Shown here piece by piece: positions 6,011-8,238 of a stretch of 8,238 nucleotides of DNA (position 1 is the stretch's first letter; every line of letters begins with the position of its first letter). The DNA is from Clostridiaceae bacterium. GTDB lineage: Bacteria > Bacillota > Clostridia > DSM-8532. The position numbers were made by a program, and so were the translations under genes. The notes beneath the pieces are model-generated. The model was not told the DNA's origin, searched no databases, and worked only from the letters and a program-made list of their open reading frames with translations. The stretch is from the NCBI GenBank assembly GCA_012727625.1, contig JAAYGP010000246.1, positions 1-8,238 on the forward strand, written 5' to 3'.

Positions 6011-6090
6011 GTTGACAAAGGCAAACCTGTCGAAAGGCAGGGACGCAAAGCTAAAGGGCCTTCAAACAGATGGCAGCCTGGCCGCCGGAA
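6011..6090 (+). ncRNA. Class I cyclic-di-GMP riboswitch (GEMM)
   Basis: The conserved GGCAAACC (6020-6027) leads into the hairpin CCTGTC-GAAA-GGCAGG (6026-6041) with its GNRA tetraloop, followed by GACGCAAAGCTA (6042-6053) and later GATGGCAGCCTGGCCGCC (6069-6086). These are the hallmark elements of the c-di-GMP-I aptamer in their correct order. Flanking ATTGTT (6008-6013) and AACAAT (6095-6100) can extend the closing stem. It lies 44 bases before the third TasA-like gene. I see no terminator hairpin with T tract after it and no clear sequestering of the ribosome site, so the switching mechanism is unresolved. A weak -10-like TATATT at 5991-5996 could start the transcript just before the aptamer; alternatively the aptamer acts within a longer operon transcript. 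Confidence 0.92.
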
Positions 6091-6133
6091 AATAAACAAT
6101 AAAAAAAGATTAACATTAAAGGAGTGTGTATTT

Positions 6134-6817
6134 ATGAAAAAGAAAATTTTATTAATTTTATTGGCGGTTACAGTAAGCATTGCTACAATTACAGCCGCAA
6201 CAATGTCTTGGTTTACTGCTGATGACGATGCGGACACAGCAACCTTCACAGCCGGAACAGTTGAAATTGAGGCAGAAGGTATAGAGATTTTGGACGAAAA
6301 GTATAATAATGTTAATCCTGGAGACGAGTTTAATGTAAATTTAAAAATTAAAAACAAAGGTACCAAGAATATTGTATTCAGGATTAAACCAAAAGCATAT
6401 TGGGAAAAAGGTGAAGCAGACCCCTTATCCGGTACTCAGCCTGAAATATTGCCTCATGACAATGTTAACATTAGATTTGTAATCAATGGTGCGGACATTG
6501 ATCCGTGGGAAAGCAGTATATTAGATGAAACAATAGGCCCATGGTTAATCAAACTGGATCGCGGTAATGACTTCCATGACCTTAACAACTACACCATATA
6601 TTATGTAGGTGATCCTTTACAGGGAAGTTACTATGGTGAACCAGGCAGTATCGATTTAGAACTGAAGGTAATATTTGATGGAGAAAAAACCACAAATGAA
6701 TACCAGGGAGCAAGATTCCATCTGGGCGGAATAGTTGAAGCCATCCAGTCAACAAATGATGCACCATATCAATATTGGGGTGTTTCATACTACAGAGAGC
6801 CTGAGGTGGCGGAATAG
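6134..6817 (+). CDS. TasA/CalY-like secreted protein, c-di-GMP riboswitch controlled (3)
   Basis: 227 residues, close to usual family size. Signal region MKKKILLILLAVTVSIATIT then AATMSWFTADDDADTATFTA and GTVEIEAEG, nearly matching the second protein at the signal and first strand. The core has NVNPGDEFNVNLKIKNKGTK and, near the end, FDGEKTTNEYQGARFHLGG followed by IVEAIQSTND. No membrane anchor, sortase signal or Cys is present, so after cleavage by SipW it should be released and could polymerise, as TasA does in B. subtilis. It is the simplest and probably the major fibre subunit of this locus (inference). GGAG at 6121-6124 precedes the ATG by nine bases. The c-di-GMP-I aptamer directly upstream implies post-initiation control by that second messenger. 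Confidence 0.9.
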   Translation: MKKKILLILLAVTVSIATITAATMSWFTADDDADTATFTAGTVEIEAEGIEILDEKYNNVNPGDEFNVNLKIKNKGTKNIVFRIKPKAYWEKGEADPLSGTQPEILPHDNVNIRFVINGADIDPWESSILDETIGPWLIKLDRGNDFHDLNNYTIYYVGDPLQGSYYGEPGSIDLELKVIFDGEKTTNEYQGARFHLGGIVEAIQSTNDAPYQYWGVSYYREPEVAE

Positions 6818-6919
6818 AACACTTATCTAATAACACGATAAATTGTAATGAAAAGTATTTAAAATAAACATACATATATTAAACAAATTAATTCTGTAAA
6901 AGTAATAATCAGTTAGCAT

Positions 6920-6941
6920 GGAGGAGAGTGCGTTACCCTTG
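6920..6941 (+). promoter_or_regulatory. Ribosome site favouring a TTG start for the LPXTG gene
   Basis: GGAGGAGAG (6920-6928) overlaps the ATG at 6918 and so cannot serve it, and no purine-rich site lies before 6918. The in-frame TTG at 6939 is 10 bases after GGAGAG and gives the basic start NKKTKKSAIYN of a normal signal peptide. TTG 6939 is therefore preferred over ATG 6918. Confidence 0.6.
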
Positions 6942-7907
6942 AATAAAAAGACTAAAAAATCTGCCATCTATAATTTAATAGCAGTGATGTTCCTGGTTGC
7001 TTCCATGGCAATAGGCACTGTTAACGCTTATGCGGTTGAGGTGGAAGGATCGGAAACAGGTCTAAGGGTATATACATCAGATGTTTTGGTACCAACGGAC
7101 AATCTTGGGCCGGGGGATACCAAAACCTCCTCCATGAAGATTTCTCTTGATCGTAACAGCAGTGTCGGGGAAAATACATTACCGGTATGGATGAGCGCCG
7201 AAATTGTTGAAAACATACCTGGTAAGTCCTTTGATGGTAAAAGAGGTTACCTTGATGATGTATTGGAGTTTACCATCACCCATGAAAACGGGGAAGTGCT
7301 GTATAACAAAGGTTCAGCCAGCGGCTTGTCAGAACCGATAGTACTGGGTCAGATCTCAAAAGGGGATTCCTTTGATGTATTTATTACTGTTCATCTGCCT
7401 GGTGAAGAAACAGGTAATGAATATCAGGCAGCTTCACTTAAGGTTAAGTGGAAAATAATAACTATGTATACACCAGGAACTGAACCAACCGATCCTACGT
7501 CAACGGAACCTACAACAACAGAGCCTACTTCAACTGAGCCCACTCCGACGGAGCCTGTGCCAACAGAGCCAACTCCAACAGAATCAGAATCCACAGAACC
7601 GACAACAACTGAGCCAATACCCACGGAACCAACTATTACAGAATCTACGACACAAAAATCAGGAGAACCAACATCCATAGAGCTGACGCAGACAGAACCA
7701 ACACCAACACCGATTACTGATACTGTATATGAAGTGGAGGACGAACCTGTTCCCGAGGGTTCACCTGAACCGGAATTAGAAATCATTGAAGAAGAAATTA
7801 TTCCATCAGGGCTCCCAAAAACTGGTGAGTTGCCTCCGGCCCTGTTTTATGGTCTTGGTGCAGGAATCATATATCTTGGCATAAAGTTGAACAGGAAGAA
7901 GCGTTAA
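6939..7907 (+). CDS. LPXTG cell-wall-anchored protein with TasA-like domain and Thr-Glu-Pro stalk
   Basis: 322 residues from TTG 6939 (329 if ATG 6918 is used). Residues about 1-32 form an ordinary signal peptide ending in VNAYA, unlike the SipW type of its neighbours. Residues about 33-176 form a beta-rich domain that repeats the family signatures: NLGPGDTKTSSMKISLD and LPGEETGNEYQAASLKVKW. Then comes a stalk of TEPT/TEPS-type repeats (about 180-257), an acidic stretch (EPELEIIEEEIIPSG), the sortase signal LPKTG at 292-296, a hydrophobic segment and the basic tail KLNRKKR. Family knowledge: sortase cuts between Thr and Gly and links the protein to peptidoglycan. No sortase is encoded in the window. 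Likely role: wall-attached base, cap or nucleator of the fibre formed by the preceding proteins, inferred from shared core motifs and gene order. Confidence 0.9.
   Translation: MNKKTKKSAIYNLIAVMFLVASMAIGTVNAYAVEVEGSETGLRVYTSDVLVPTDNLGPGDTKTSSMKISLDRNSSVGENTLPVWMSAEIVENIPGKSFDGKRGYLDDVLEFTITHENGEVLYNKGSASGLSEPIVLGQISKGDSFDVFITVHLPGEETGNEYQAASLKVKWKIITMYTPGTEPTDPTSTEPTTTEPTSTEPTPTEPVPTEPTPTESESTEPTTTEPIPTEPTITESTTQKSGEPTSIELTQTEPTPTPITDTVYEVEDEPVPEGSPEPELEIIEEEIIPSGLPKTGELPPALFYGLGAGIIYLGIKLNRKKR
7479..7709 (+). repeat. Thr-Glu-Pro tandem repeat coding region
   Basis: Imperfect tandem codon units for T-E-P-(T/V/I) with T-S, T-T and T-P spacers, about 77 residues. Codon use for the same residues varies (ACA/ACT/ACG/ACC, CCA/CCT/CCG), so the repeat is conserved mainly at protein level and not a recent DNA slippage product. 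It is a typical extended, wall-spanning linker that could be glycosylated on Thr. Confidence 0.85.
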
Positions 7908-7930
7908 TCTGAGATATAATATAAACAAAG

Positions 7931-7999
7931 TTATCTAAAAGCTATGAATAGCTTTCAGATAAGACTGATATGTTATTTTCATCAGTCTTGTTGTTTGTT
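7931..7999 (+). terminator. Paired hairpins ending the surface-fibre gene run
   Basis: The first hairpin joins TTATCT/AGATAA and, inside it, AAGCTAT/ATAGCTT (7931-7962). The second, AAGACTGAT/ATCAGTCTT (7961-7989, 11-base loop), is followed by GTTGTTTGTT and begins on the last two bases of the first. The second has the form of an intrinsic terminator with an interrupted T tract. It lies 24 bases after the LPXTG gene's stop codon. Confidence 0.7.
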
Positions 8000-8238
8000 C
8001 AGAGAGCAATATACCATGTTGTATTATTTCGGAATATGTTACTTGTGTTACTGGTATATAACAGGGGAAAACGCTGTTTGGGCTTAAATAGATATAATTA
8101 TATGGTATCATCATATAAATATTTATATTGAGTATAAAAAAAGTAAAAATATAAGTATGTAAAAAGAATAGATTTACAATAGTTCGAAATTAATTGTGAC
8201 TGGAATATGATCAAAATACGAGTGTTATGGGATTATAT
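7990..8238. other. AT-rich intergenic region, no gene seen
   Basis: No credible open frame or RNA gene is visible. It contains a perfect 16-bp palindrome ATATAAATATTTATAT (8113-8128) and a TATAAT at 8093-8098 without a matching -35. AACAG/CTGTT (8060-8064 with 8074-8078) could form a weak 5-bp stem. It may be the upstream region of a gene beyond the window. Confidence 0.5.

Noticed and set aside
5965..6366. Minus-strand frame of 133 codons over the riboswitch and the start of the third TasA-like gene
   Set aside because: It runs antisense to a well-supported aptamer and coding region, and its composition is that of a shadow frame.
7424..7786. Long minus-strand frame rich in Gly-Ser-Val repeats
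   Set aside because: It is the antisense shadow of the Thr-Glu-Pro repeat codons of the LPXTG gene, with no ribosome site or plausible protein composition.
1..8238. CRISPR arrays, tRNA or rRNA genes, insertion sequences
   Set aside because: I looked for regularly spaced repeats, tRNA-like cloverleaf arms and transposase motifs and saw none.

Overview
The window looks like a low-GC Firmicute, most likely a Clostridia member. The support is AT-rich intergenic DNA, strong AGGAGG-type ribosome sites, a clostridial-style BTAD/SARP regulator, a SipW-type signal peptidase with TasA/CalY-like substrates, a class I c-di-GMP riboswitch and an LPXTG surface protein. The species cannot be fixed from sequence alone.

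Layout. (1) Positions 1-810, minus strand: a decayed restriction-modification locus. Pieces of a type III methyltransferase (Mod), a type III restriction subunit (Res) and a type I HsdR are joined end to end, with a stop codon inside the Walker A motif and a frameshift. (2) 811-1441: a long AT-rich non-coding stretch with several inverted repeats, including a TACCTG/CAGGTA cluster, ahead of the regulator. (3) 1442-2656, plus: a SARP/BTAD-type transcription regulator whose C-terminal part resembles a degenerate GGDEF domain, closed by an intrinsic terminator at 2689-2713. (4) 2967-7907, plus: a gene run made of two small unrecognised proteins, the signal peptidase SipW, three proteins with SipW-type signal peptides and TasA/camelysin-like cores, and an LPXTG wall-anchored protein with a Thr-Glu-Pro stalk. 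A c-di-GMP-I riboswitch lies between the second and third TasA-like genes. Paired hairpins at 7931-7989 end the run. (5) 7990-8238: AT-rich sequence with no gene seen.

How it may work together (inference). SipW would release the TasA/CalY-like subunits, which in Bacillus form matrix fibres. The LPXTG protein carries the same core signature motifs (PGD/E and TxNEYQ), so it may be the covalently wall-attached base or cap of the fibre, a job done in B. subtilis by the unanchored TapA. One subunit carries a large jelly-roll-like insertion that may display a binding domain on the fibre. The riboswitch would tie at least the last two genes to c-di-GMP, and the adjacent regulator with its GGDEF-like tail is the obvious candidate for transcriptional control. 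The whole reads as a c-di-GMP-linked surface-fibre locus with wall anchoring. Its parts are familiar, but the arrangement, the inserted domain and the two small proteins deserve attention.
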